Positions 8,422 through 16,682 of a stretch of 64,000 nucleotides of DNA are shown here, piece by piece (the stretch's first letter is position 1; each line of letters begins with the position of its first letter). A model generated the notes under the pieces. The model saw only the letters and a program-made list of their open reading frames with translations. It was not told where the DNA came from and did no database searches. Both the position numbers and the translations under genes were made by a program. This DNA comes from Bin87 sp965204685 (lineage in GTDB: Bacteria > Chloroflexota > Dehalococcoidia > Lucifugimonadales > UBA3495): assembly GCA_965204685.1 (NCBI GenBank), contig OZ242004.1:3410001-3474000 (forward strand). Reading direction: 5' to 3'.

Positions 8422-9495
8422 CTACGCCGGCACGCCAAAGGGCAGCGACGGATCCACGTCCAGCGCCAGATCCGCGACCTCGCCCCGCTGCATCTGGTAG
8501 AACGCCCCCGCCGCGATCATCGCGCCGTTGTCGGTGCACAACACCGGCGCCGGTATAATCGCCGGCACCGGCGACTCCGCCAGCACTCTCTGCCTCAGGC
8601 GAGCGTTGGCCGTCACGCCCCCGCCCAGCACCAGCCCCCGGGCCTTGTAGCGGTCGGCCATTTCCAGCAGCTTGGCGGTCATCACGTCCACCAGTGACTC
8701 TTGAAATTGGTACGCCAGATTTGCCACCAGCCGGCCAACATCGGCATCTGCCTCCTCCGGCTGCGGATACAGGCCCACGTCCTGCGCCCGGTGCAGCAGC
8801 GCCGTCTTCACCCCGCTGAAACTGAAATCGAACGTGTCGCGCATCCATGCCCGCGGCAGCGGCGCCGTAGCCGCTGCGAAGGGCGCACCATCCTCGGAGA
8901 AGTCCGCCAGCGACTCCGCCGCTTTTTGGATCTCCGGCCCCCCGGGGAACCCCAGCCCCAGGACGCGCGCCGCCTTGTCGAAAGCCTCACCGGCAGCGTC
9001 GTCTCGAGTCCGGCCCACCAGGCGATAGTCCCCGTGCCCTTCCATCAGGATCAGGTCCGTATGGCCTCCCGACGCCACCAGGCACGCCAGCGGGAAGCCC
9101 GGCTCCTCCGCCGGTGACGCATCTCCGGGAACCAGCCAGGCCGCGTAGACGTGACCCTCCAGGTGATTGACCCCCACCAACGGCACATCCAGCGTCAGCG
9201 CCAGCGATTTCGCGGTGTTGACCCCGCTGATGAGCGCGCCGGCCAAACCGGGCCCATGGGTGACGGCCACCACGTCGATGTCTTCCAGCGTCACGCCGGC
9301 ATCGGCCAGCGCCCGGCGCAGGGTTGGTTCCATGTCCCGGATGTGCTGCCGCGACGCCAGTTCGGGCACAACCCCGCCGTGGGCGGCGTGCAGCCCCGCC
9401 TGGGACGCAATCGCGTTGGCCCGCAGACCCCTGCCGTCCTCAACGATTCCCACCGCAGTTTCGTCGCACGATGTCTCAATACCCAGAATCAACAT
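8422..9495 (-). CDS. tsaD: tRNA N6-adenosine threonylcarbamoyltransferase TsaD
   Basis: Transfers the threonylcarbamoyl group to A37 of ANN-reading tRNAs, with TsaB and TsaE. The 357-residue protein has the ASKHA fold motifs: MLILGIETSCDETAVGIV, the metal-binding HLEGHVYA, LVASGGHTDL, the segment DFSFSGVKTAL, and LVLGGGVTANARLRQ. I use ATG 9495, directly before the conserved N-terminus, with AGGA ten bases upstream; ATG 9525 is in frame but adds ten unconserved residues. No tsaB or tsaE is adjacent. Confidence 0.97.
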   Translation of the reverse strand: MLILGIETSCDETAVGIVEDGRGLRANAIASQAGLHAAHGGVVPELASRQHIRDMEPTLRRALADAGVTLEDIDVVAVTHGPGLAGALISGVNTAKSLALTLDVPLVGVNHLEGHVYAAWLVPGDASPAEEPGFPLACLVASGGHTDLILMEGHGDYRLVGRTRDDAAGEAFDKAARVLGLGFPGGPEIQKAAESLADFSEDGAPFAAATAPLPRAWMRDTFDFSFSGVKTALLHRAQDVGLYPQPEEADADVGRLVANLAYQFQESLVDVMTAKLLEMADRYKARGLVLGGGVTANARLRQRVLAESPVPAIIPAPVLCTDNGAMIAAGAFYQMQRGEVADLALDVDPSLPFGVPA

Positions 9496-9673
9496 GACTC
9501 GCTCGTTCCTAAATGAATGCGCCACTGCATTATATCAACCGGCAATCCGGCGACCGGCTGCCTTTGCGCGCCAATTCCGGCGATGCTATCCTGCACGTTG
9601 ATAATCTAAATCAGGCGATACCCGCGCGCTGGGCGAATACTACATCGGGATCGCCAGGAGGAATAGAAACCAG

Positions 9674-11053
9674 ATGATGGACATCGCGCCCGACGGTTTA
9701 TCCATTGGGGCCGTCTTGTTGCAGGTGGGGGAAACCTCCGGCGGATTATCCATGCCCTGGAGCTTGCAGCTGGCGCTGCTGGCGTTCAGTTTCCTGGGAG
9801 TAATGTTTTTCACCAGCGCCGAAGCGGCATTGGTCGCGGTCAACAAAATCCGTATCCAGTACCTGGCCGGACAAGGCAACGCTGCCGCAAGAGCGGTGAA
9901 CCACGTCCTGTCGCAGCACGAAAAGTTCTTCGCCACCATTCTCCTGAGCCAGAACGCCTTCACCATCTTCGCAACGACCATGGGCACCGCCCTGGCTGCC
10001 AACCTGCTCAACGACTACGGTTCGGCGGCATTGCTGACCACCGTGATCATGACGGTGACGATCTCCATTTTTGGTGAAATCACTCCGAAAACCCTCGCGG
10101 CAACCTACTCCGAGCGTTGGTCGCTGGCGGCGGCGCACCCCGTTCGTTGGACGATGCTCTTGTGCACTCCGTTCATCTATCTCTTTACTGTGGTTCCGCG
10201 CCTCATCTACAAGGCTTTGGGAACCTCATCCGACGGCTGGCAAACCACCTTCACCGAGGGTGAGTTGCGCATGATGATCGACCTGTCCAGTCAGCAGGGA
10301 GCGGTGGAATCGGACGAGGCCGAACGCCTGCACCGGGTATTCAACTTCCGCGATCGCCGCCTCAGCGAAATCATGACGCCGCGCACGGAAATCATCTGGA
10401 TCGAGAAAGACACCACCCTGGAAGAATTCTTGGCCCTTTACGCCAAGCACAGCCACACCCGGTTCCCCGTTTTCGAGGAGAGCCAGGAGACCGTCCTGGG
10501 CGTGCTCTCCAACAAGGAGGTGCTCATCGCCCAGGGTCGGGGCGAAATCGGACCGCAGGACCCCGTTACCGAAACCATGCGCCCGGTCGATTTCATCCCC
10601 GAGACCGTCACCGTGTCCGACGCCTTCGATACCATGCAGGAAAAGCGCCTTTCCATGATGCTGGTGACCAACGAGTACGGCGGCATCGCGGGCCTGGTCA
10701 CGATGAAGCAACTCGTCGGCGTCATCGTCGGCACCGTCGTCGACGACGACCCGCCGGCCATGACCGCGGACAGCCACATCGCTCAGCTGCCCGACGGCAC
10801 TTACCTCCTCGGCGGCGGCATGACCATCATCGAGATCAACGATCGCCTCCATTCCGCGGGCATCGAGGTTCCTGAAGGTGACTACCAGACCATCGCTGGC
10901 CTGGTGCTGCATGAACTGGGAGAAATTCCCGGGGAAAACGACACGGTAGAAACCGGCAACCTGGAAGTCACCGTCACCGACATGGCGGGCGCCCGCGTGA
11001 ACCAGGTGCGCCTGAGGGTGGTCGATCCCCCGGCCGAGGACCTGACCGAATGA
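9674..11053 (+). CDS. CNNM/CorC-type transporter with CBS pair
   Basis: Integral membrane protein of the HlyC/CorC family, often linked to Mg2+/Co2+ efflux. The N-terminal DUF21 region (residues about 25-180) has four hydrophobic segments and the family motif FFTSAEAALVAVNKIRI. ITPKTLAATY follows, then two CBS domains (about 215-335, starting IMTPRTEIIWI), and a C-terminal transporter-associated domain (LPDGTYLLGGGMTIIEIND). At 459 residues it is full length. AGGAGG lies 12 bases before the ATG. Its stop overlaps the next gene by four bases (ATGA), so the two are cotranscribed. Confidence 0.92.
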   Translation: MMDIAPDGLSIGAVLLQVGETSGGLSMPWSLQLALLAFSFLGVMFFTSAEAALVAVNKIRIQYLAGQGNAAARAVNHVLSQHEKFFATILLSQNAFTIFATTMGTALAANLLNDYGSAALLTTVIMTVTISIFGEITPKTLAATYSERWSLAAAHPVRWTMLLCTPFIYLFTVVPRLIYKALGTSSDGWQTTFTEGELRMMIDLSSQQGAVESDEAERLHRVFNFRDRRLSEIMTPRTEIIWIEKDTTLEEFLALYAKHSHTRFPVFEESQETVLGVLSNKEVLIAQGRGEIGPQDPVTETMRPVDFIPETVTVSDAFDTMQEKRLSMMLVTNEYGGIAGLVTMKQLVGVIVGTVVDDDPPAMTADSHIAQLPDGTYLLGGGMTIIEINDRLHSAGIEVPEGDYQTIAGLVLHELGEIPGENDTVETGNLEVTVTDMAGARVNQVRLRVVDPPAEDLTE

Positions 11054-11676
11054 AGCTACACCTGGTACGCCACGGCGAGACCGACATCAACGCGTCGGGT
11101 CGCCTGCAGGGCACCACCAACTCGATCCTCACTTCCCGGGGAAGGGCCCAAGCCCGGGAATTGGCGGTCGCCAGCCTTACGTGGAACCCGGTGGCGGTCT
11201 ACTCCAGCCCGCTGCAGCGAGCGCGCGGCGTCGCCGGCGCCATCGCTGACCTGTCCGGTCTGTCCGTCACCGACGAACCCCGCATCATCGAAATGGACAT
11301 GGGGGATCTGGAGGGCGTTACAGTCCAGGAAATGCGCGACGGCTGGCCCGATCTGTACCAGGGCTGGCGACGCGACGCCAGCAGCGTCACCATGCCCGGC
11401 GGCGAGTCCCTGGGCGACGTCCAACGCCGCGCCATGGCGGCGATAAATGAATTGGACGAGCGTTACGACGCCGAAGATACCGTGATCGCCGTCACCCACA
11501 ATTTCACCATCCGTTGCATCGTCGCCGCCGTCATCGACCTTCCTCTTGCCAACATCAACCACATGGACCTGTCCCTGGGCAGCCGCACCACCATTACCTC
11601 CGGGCGGCGTGGACGCCGCCTGGCTGCCTACAACACTGTGGATCACCTGACCCCCGCCAACCGCACCAGTTACTAG
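11050..11676 (+). CDS. Histidine phosphatase family protein
   Basis: A 208-residue member of the phosphoglycerate-mutase-like (branch 1) phosphatases. The phosphohistidine motif is LHLVRHGETDIN (His8). SSPLQRARGVA, the acid residue region EMDMGDLEG, and the second catalytic His in AVTHNFTIRC follow. The substrate cannot be told from sequence; cobalamin-pathway CobC, broad phosphatases and PhoE-like enzymes share this pattern. It overlaps the CorC-type gene by four bases, and tilS follows 58 bases later. Confidence 0.9.
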   Translation: MKLHLVRHGETDINASGRLQGTTNSILTSRGRAQARELAVASLTWNPVAVYSSPLQRARGVAGAIADLSGLSVTDEPRIIEMDMGDLEGVTVQEMRDGWPDLYQGWRRDASSVTMPGGESLGDVQRRAMAAINELDERYDAEDTVIAVTHNFTIRCIVAAVIDLPLANINHMDLSLGSRTTITSGRRGRRLAAYNTVDHLTPANRTSY

Positions 11677-11734
11677 GACGGGCCGCCCGTTGGGTCGAAA
11701 CAAACGCCGAAACGACCGAGGATTCTGGCCCGCC

Positions 11735-13234
11735 ATGCGGTTGTACACCACGGCGATAACCACCGCTCGCCGCGCCGGGCTGGGGCCGGACGACGTGGTG
11801 GTCGCCGGCGTGTCCGGAGGCCCGGATTCTTGCGCCTTGATGAATGTCCTCGGACGGGCCAGCGGCGACACGCGCTTCGGCTTCAAAGTGCAGCCGGCCC
11901 ATCTGTTGCACGACTTCCGGGGGCAGGAAACCTACGACGACGCCGACTTCGTGCGCCACATGTGGCCGCGCTGCGTATTTGAAGAGGTCGACGTCGCCGC
12001 GTACCAGCGCGAATCCGGCATCAGTTCCTTCGAACAGGCTGCCCGTGACCTACGTTACGACTTCCTGGCACGGGTCGCCCGGCAGATGGGCGCCCGGTTG
12101 GTCGCCGTTGGCCACACCGCCGACGACCTGGCCGAGACCGTGCTGCTCCACGTGGCCCGAGGCAGCGGCCTCCACGGCTTGCGCGGCATGAGCGAACTCG
12201 ACCCCTGGCCGTACCCAACCTCGGCAAGCAGTGATGATGCGCCCGCTATGGATTTGCGAGTCTGGCGGCCGCTGATTGGGCTGACCCGGCACCACACCAT
12301 TTCGTACTGCCGGAACTATGGCATCAACTACCGGGACGACAGCACCAATTACATGCGCGATTTCGCCCGCAATCGCGTTCGCCTGGACATCATGCCTGCC
12401 TTGAAAGAGCAACTGAACCCCCGCATCGTGGACGCTTTGGGCCGGATTTCCCGCACCGCGGCGGCGCAGGTCGATTACATGGAGCAGCAGGCCAACCTCC
12501 TCTGGCCCCAGGTCGCTCCCGAACCCGTGGCCGACGATGGCACCCTGCTCCTGGACCGGAATGGCCTCGTGGAAACGCATCCGGCCCTCCGGCACATTAT
12601 CCTGCGCCGCGCCTGGGTTACCGTGACCGCACACGAACACCGCCTCACCGAGCGACACCTTGCCGCCATGTCCGATGCCGCCGCCGCGCCCGGTTCGGGC
12701 AAGGTCATCCAACTGCCGCGCGGCTTCTGGTTCGTCGTGGACGCCCGGTGGGCCACCCTCAGCGGTCCCGGCCGGAGCGACGACTGTCCGTATCCCGAGT
12801 CCGTGCGTGAGTTCCGGCTCACCCTCCCCTGGGGTCCCATCGCCGTCGCCGTCACGCGGCGCGACGGTTGGGAGGTGTCGGCTGAGTCGGTGCGAGTCGG
12901 TCCCGATACTCCCCTCGACACCGAAAACCCGCTGACCGCTTACCTCTCCTCCGAGGCCCTGGCGGAAGGCGCCACCGTGCGAACCTGGCAACCCGGCGAC
13001 CGCATGCAGCCGTTGGGTATGGCCGGTACCCGCAAGCTGCAGGACATCTTCACCGACGCGAGGATCCCCCGGCATTGGCGCGAGCGGATACCCCTGGTCA
13101 TCACCCCCCGGGGCATCGCGTGGATCGCCGGGAGCCGCATCGCTGACTGGGCCGCCGTGCGCCCGGCAGCGGGGGCAGTTGCCGCCACTTTCATTCGGTT
13201 CGATCCCCAACCCCCCAGCATCGAATCCTCCTGA
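11735..13234 (+). CDS. tilS: tRNA(Ile)-lysidine synthetase TilS
   Basis: Converts C34 of the AUA-reading tRNA(Ile) to lysidine, using ATP and lysine. The 499-residue protein has the P-loop VAGVSGGPDSCALMNVL, HLLHDFRGQE, the stretch FEQAARDLRYDFL, and GHTADDLAETVLLHVARG, all in family order. The C-terminal substrate-binding domain ends in WQPGDRMQPLGMAGTRKLQD and HWRERIPLV. I use the ATG at 11735; a TTG at 11690 would add 15 basic residues and lacks a ribosome binding site. No hpt or ftsH lies downstream, unlike many bacteria. Confidence 0.95.
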   Translation: MRLYTTAITTARRAGLGPDDVVVAGVSGGPDSCALMNVLGRASGDTRFGFKVQPAHLLHDFRGQETYDDADFVRHMWPRCVFEEVDVAAYQRESGISSFEQAARDLRYDFLARVARQMGARLVAVGHTADDLAETVLLHVARGSGLHGLRGMSELDPWPYPTSASSDDAPAMDLRVWRPLIGLTRHHTISYCRNYGINYRDDSTNYMRDFARNRVRLDIMPALKEQLNPRIVDALGRISRTAAAQVDYMEQQANLLWPQVAPEPVADDGTLLLDRNGLVETHPALRHIILRRAWVTVTAHEHRLTERHLAAMSDAAAAPGSGKVIQLPRGFWFVVDARWATLSGPGRSDDCPYPESVREFRLTLPWGPIAVAVTRRDGWEVSAESVRVGPDTPLDTENPLTAYLSSEALAEGATVRTWQPGDRMQPLGMAGTRKLQDIFTDARIPRHWRERIPLVITPRGIAWIAGSRIADWAAVRPAAGAVAATFIRFDPQPPSIESS

Positions 13235-13349
13235 TGCTTATAGGCAAAACGGCATCGGCCTCGGGTTTGACGAGGGGCCGCGGTTGTCGGGATGTGGGAC
13301 CGCGTCGCTTGGCCCACAATCTCATTAGAATCAAGCGCGCTTTCCGGGG

Positions 13350-13376
13350 TTCGACGAAATTGCTATTGTGTAAAAT
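13350..13376 (+). promoter_or_regulatory. Candidate promoter upstream of accDA
   Basis: TTCGAC (13350) and TAAAAT (13371) are separated by 15 bases in the intergenic region after tilS. The spacing is short, so this is only a plausible sigma-70-type promoter. If real, the hairpin at 13409-13449 lies inside the accDA leader. Confidence 0.35.
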
Positions 13377-13408
13377 AGAGATGTAACTGGAACGGCCTTG
13401 GGACCCGT

Positions 13409-13451
13409 AAAAGCCGACTGGATTCGCCCGTACACGGCCGTCGGCTTTTTT
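13409..13451 (+). terminator. Hairpin plus T-run before accDA (terminator or attenuator)
   Basis: AAAAGCCGAC pairs with GTCGGCTTTT across a 21-base loop, and six T residues follow (13446-13451). It can end tilS transcription. It also lies only about 24 bases before the accDA start. Upstream ACGGCC at 13392 is complementary to GGCCGT in the hairpin's 3' side (13436-13441), which could form an alternative antiterminator pairing. Confidence 0.7.
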
Positions 13452-13474
13452 CGGCAACTACAGGAGGGGTTTAG

Positions 13475-15319
13475 GTGCCGGTCCGCAACCTGACCAATTT
13501 CCTGGTGCACCTCTTCAGCGATGGGGACGAGCTGGAGGAGATGTACTTGTCTGCAGTGCACGACCATTGCCTGTACTGCCACGAATCGATCAGCGATTCG
13601 AAAGCCTACCTCGACTACCGGGTCTGCCCGTTCTGCCGGTTCCATTACACCCTGTCGGCCCGTGAACGGATTGAGCTCCTCGCGGATCGGCGCACGTTTC
13701 GCGAGCACAACCGCTACGTGCGCTCCGTCGCGCCGTTGACGTTCTCCAACCGCACCTCCTATGCTGATCAACTCGCGCAGAGCCAGGACCGCACCGGCCT
13801 GACTGAGGCCGCGGTCACCGGAACCTGCAAAATCGACGGCCGGAACGTGATGCTCGTCGTGCTGGATTACGGCTTCATGGGCGGCAGCATGAGCAGCGTA
13901 GTCGGCGAAAAGGTCGCACTGGCTTTCGAACACGCCGCCCGCCGCGACCTTCCCGTCGTCGCGCTGGTGACCGGCGGCGGCGCGCGTACCCAGGAGGGCG
14001 TCCTGTCGCTGATGCAGATGGCCAAAACGGTCACCGCCGCGAACAAACTCCGGGAAGCGTCCATGCCGTTTATCGCCGTGCTGGCCAATCCTTCCACCGG
14101 CCAGGCCTACGGCAGCTTCTCAAACCTCGCCGACGTCATCATCGCCGAACCCGGCTCGGTCGTGGGTCTTTCCCCCATCCGCACCATGATTGAAGCCACC
14201 GAACGACAGGTCCCCCCGGACGTGCACACTGCCGAATACCACCTTCGCCGGGGCCTTCTGGACAACGTGGTCGACCGCGAGCAACTGCAATCCCGGGTCA
14301 GCCAACTGCTCAACCTCTTAGTGGAGCCGGAAGGAATTCGACTGAGTCGGCGCGCCGTCTCCCGCTTGCAGGCTCCGGCCCCCGACGACACCGAGACTTG
14401 GGAATCGGTGGAAGCCGCCACCCATGACGAGCGGCCCGATGCCCTCTATTACATGCGCCACATCCTCGATGATTTCTTCGAGATTTGCGGCGACCGGGTC
14501 AGCAGCGACGACCGCACCGTAGTCGGCGGCATCGGCCTGCTCCGCGGGCATCCCGTCGCCGTCATCGGACAGCAGCGGATCCACTCCCATGATACCGACC
14601 GCAGCCGGTACCACGTCCACCCGGACGGGCTGCGCAAAGCACAACGCATCATCGGCCTGGCTACCAGGTTCAACCTGCCCCTGATCACTCTCATCGATTC
14701 CCAGGGCGCCGACCCCAGGCTTGAATCCGAGGAACACGGTGTGGGCAACGCCATCGCCCGCAGCCTGTCAATGATGCTCGAGGCGGAAACCCCGGTCGTG
14801 TCCGTGATCATCGGCGAGGCCGGCAACGAAGCGGCCCTGGCGTTGAGCCTTTCCGACCGCATTCTGATGCAGCAGTACGCGATCTACTCGCCGATTTCCC
14901 TCCACCACGCGGTCGGTGGCCCCCGGCGCGAACGTTACCTCACTCGCGAGTCCGCTGAGGTGCTGATGCTAACCGCCCGTGATTGCCAGGAACTTGGCAT
15001 CATCGATCAGGTCGTACCCGAACCGGCCGGCGGCGCTCACCTCGATCCGCGCCAAGCTGTCGAGGGGCTGGAATATTCCATCTACAAGCACCTGGCCGAG
15101 GCCAGCCGCGTTTCCACTGGCAAGCTGGTCAAGCAACGGTACCGCAAGTTCCGCCAGATGGGAGAACTCAACCCCTTCGCCCAGGAAGCGATCCAGCAGG
15201 AGGTCGCAGCACTCCTCAGGATGCACGCCATCGACGCGCCCCCGCCGATGGAACTGTCCGGACCGACCTTCGGTTCCCTGCCGGCGCTGGAAGAGGGGAT
15301 CGAGCGGCAGGCTTCCTAG
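13475..15319 (+). CDS. accDA: Acetyl-CoA carboxylase carboxyltransferase, AccD-AccA fusion
   Basis: Transfers the carboxyl group from carboxybiotin to acetyl-CoA to make malonyl-CoA. In many bacteria beta and alpha are separate; here both are in one 614-residue chain. The AccD part (residues about 1-290) has the zinc finger CLYC...CPFC and the carboxyl-binding GGGARTQEGVLSLMQM. The AccA part follows (about 320-610) with RPDALYYMRHILDDF, LITLIDSQGADP and IIGEAGNEAALAL. The GTG start has AGGAGGGG six bases upstream. No biotin carrier or biotin carboxylase gene is adjacent. It converges on the Mrp gene with 13 bases between. Confidence 0.93.
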   Translation: MPVRNLTNFLVHLFSDGDELEEMYLSAVHDHCLYCHESISDSKAYLDYRVCPFCRFHYTLSARERIELLADRRTFREHNRYVRSVAPLTFSNRTSYADQLAQSQDRTGLTEAAVTGTCKIDGRNVMLVVLDYGFMGGSMSSVVGEKVALAFEHAARRDLPVVALVTGGGARTQEGVLSLMQMAKTVTAANKLREASMPFIAVLANPSTGQAYGSFSNLADVIIAEPGSVVGLSPIRTMIEATERQVPPDVHTAEYHLRRGLLDNVVDREQLQSRVSQLLNLLVEPEGIRLSRRAVSRLQAPAPDDTETWESVEAATHDERPDALYYMRHILDDFFEICGDRVSSDDRTVVGGIGLLRGHPVAVIGQQRIHSHDTDRSRYHVHPDGLRKAQRIIGLATRFNLPLITLIDSQGADPRLESEEHGVGNAIARSLSMMLEAETPVVSVIIGEAGNEAALALSLSDRILMQQYAIYSPISLHHAVGGPRRERYLTRESAEVLMLTARDCQELGIIDQVVPEPAGGAHLDPRQAVEGLEYSIYKHLAEASRVSTGKLVKQRYRKFRQMGELNPFAQEAIQQEVAALLRMHAIDAPPPMELSGPTFGSLPALEEGIERQAS

Positions 15320-15332
15320 CCGCTATTGCCCG

Positions 15333-16154
15333 TTACGCCTCGCGCCCGTGGGCCTTGAGGCTCCGGCGCAACTCGTCAGCCACGGAAGCGTACTCGCCGC
15401 TGACCGTTTCGTCCACCAGCACCGTCGGCCGGCTGGTGTCCCGGTATGACGAGCTAAGGGACATGCTGCCCAGGAACGGCGCGTCGATATCTTCAGCAAG
15501 CTGCCGGCCCGCGCCTTCACCAAAAATGTCGCCCGCGTAGTTCTCCACGATCCCAACCACGTTCAGGTTCAGCTTGCGGATCATGTTGATGCACCGCTTG
15601 GCGTCAATGATCGCCAGGTCCTGCGGCGTGCTCACCACCACAAACCCGTCCATTGGCAGCGTCTGCATCACCGTCAACGGTGAATCTGACGTGCCCGGAG
15701 GCAGGTCCACAATCAGGTAGTCTAACTCCCCCCAGTCCGTCGATTGGAGAAACTGGTTGATGGCGTTGTGGATCATCGGCCCGCGCCAGATGATCGCCTC
15801 GTCCTCGTTCTCCTGGAAGAACGCCATCGATACCACCTTCACCCCGTGACCCTCCGCCGGGCTGATCTGCCCATCGCGGTAGTCCGGCTTGTCCGTGATG
15901 CCCATCACCCGCGTCACGTTGGGACAATCAATATCGACATCCAGCAGCCCCACCCGCTCGCCCTGCTTGGCCAGGATCGTCGCGAGGTTGCAGGCGACCG
16001 TGGTTTTGCCCACGCCACCCTTGCCGCTGTACACGCCGATTTTCGTCCGCACGGAGGCGAGTCTATCCGTGATTTGGCGTTTTTGCGCCCATTGCCTCCG
16101 GATCTGCTCCAGGCGGGCGTTCTGCTGGGCGTTGGGCTGCTGTGGCGTTGCCAT
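15333..16154 (-). CDS. Mrp/NBP35-family Fe-S carrier ATPase lacking the CxxC motif
   Basis: P-loop NTPase of the Mrp/ApbC/NBP35 type, which carries Fe-S clusters to target proteins. The 273-residue protein has the deviant Walker A GVYSGKGGVGKTTVACNLA, LLDVDIDCPNV, and LIVDLPPGTSDSPLTVMQ. In the family a CPxC motif follows VVENM and binds the bridging cluster. Here the text reads GIVENYAGDIFGEGAG, so the cysteine loop is deleted. It may therefore act as an ATPase without its own cluster, or use other ligands. A SufT-like gene lies 48 bases upstream on the same strand, which supports a role in cluster assembly. Confidence 0.9.
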   Translation of the reverse strand: MATPQQPNAQQNARLEQIRRQWAQKRQITDRLASVRTKIGVYSGKGGVGKTTVACNLATILAKQGERVGLLDVDIDCPNVTRVMGITDKPDYRDGQISPAEGHGVKVVSMAFFQENEDEAIIWRGPMIHNAINQFLQSTDWGELDYLIVDLPPGTSDSPLTVMQTLPMDGFVVVSTPQDLAIIDAKRCINMIRKLNLNVVGIVENYAGDIFGEGAGRQLAEDIDAPFLGSMSLSSSYRDTSRPTVLVDETVSGEYASVADELRRSLKAHGREA

Positions 16155-16202
16155 CGTAGGGCTGTTCTCCGTATCCGGGCGATCCTGGGCGTGCCAATCC
16201 GA

Positions 16203-16511
16203 CTAGATGCCCAGCATGTTGCGGGCTTCCTCGCTGATCAGGTCGGGAGACCACGGCGGATCGAACGTCAGCTCGATGTTGACCTCTTCCACCCCTTCCA
16301 CGTCCTGCACCGCCCACTCAGCCTGTTGGGCGATGTGCGGACCCATGCCGCAGCCGGGGAACGTCAGCGTCATCTGCACGAAAACATCGTTGGCGTCACT
16401 GACCTGCACGTCGTAGATCAGGCCCAGGTCCACCACGTTCACCGGAATTTCCGGGTCGTACACCGTGCGGAGCGCTTCGTAAACTTCATCGCGATTCACG
16501 GTTGCCGGCAT
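16203..16511 (-). CDS. MIP18/SufT-like (DUF59) metal-sulfur cluster assembly protein
   Basis: Small 102-residue protein of the MIP18 family, which includes SufT and the PaaD domain and helps Fe-S maturation. It has the diagnostic VYDPEIPVNVVDLGLIYDV, the conserved Cys in LTFPGCGMGPHI, and the C-terminal PPWSPDLISEEARNMLG. The ATG at 16511 has AAGGAG nearby; a longer frame to 16634 adds non-conserved residues. It sits directly upstream of the Mrp-type ATPase and probably forms an operon with it. Confidence 0.92.
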   Translation of the reverse strand: MPATVNRDEVYEALRTVYDPEIPVNVVDLGLIYDVQVSDANDVFVQMTLTFPGCGMGPHIAQQAEWAVQDVEGVEEVNIELTFDPPWSPDLISEEARNMLGI

Positions 16512-16682
16512 GGCTATTCTCCTTACAGGTGGGTATCTTCCCGTCATTATAGCCCAAATCGGTTCCCGATGCGTTCTTGAACCGCCGGCTGACGCATCCC
16601 CCGGTGTATCATGCGCCCCAACGCGGAACACCACCGCCGGTCGTCGGCCCGGGCACGACGCCGGCCCGTAGGGAGCGGAGAC

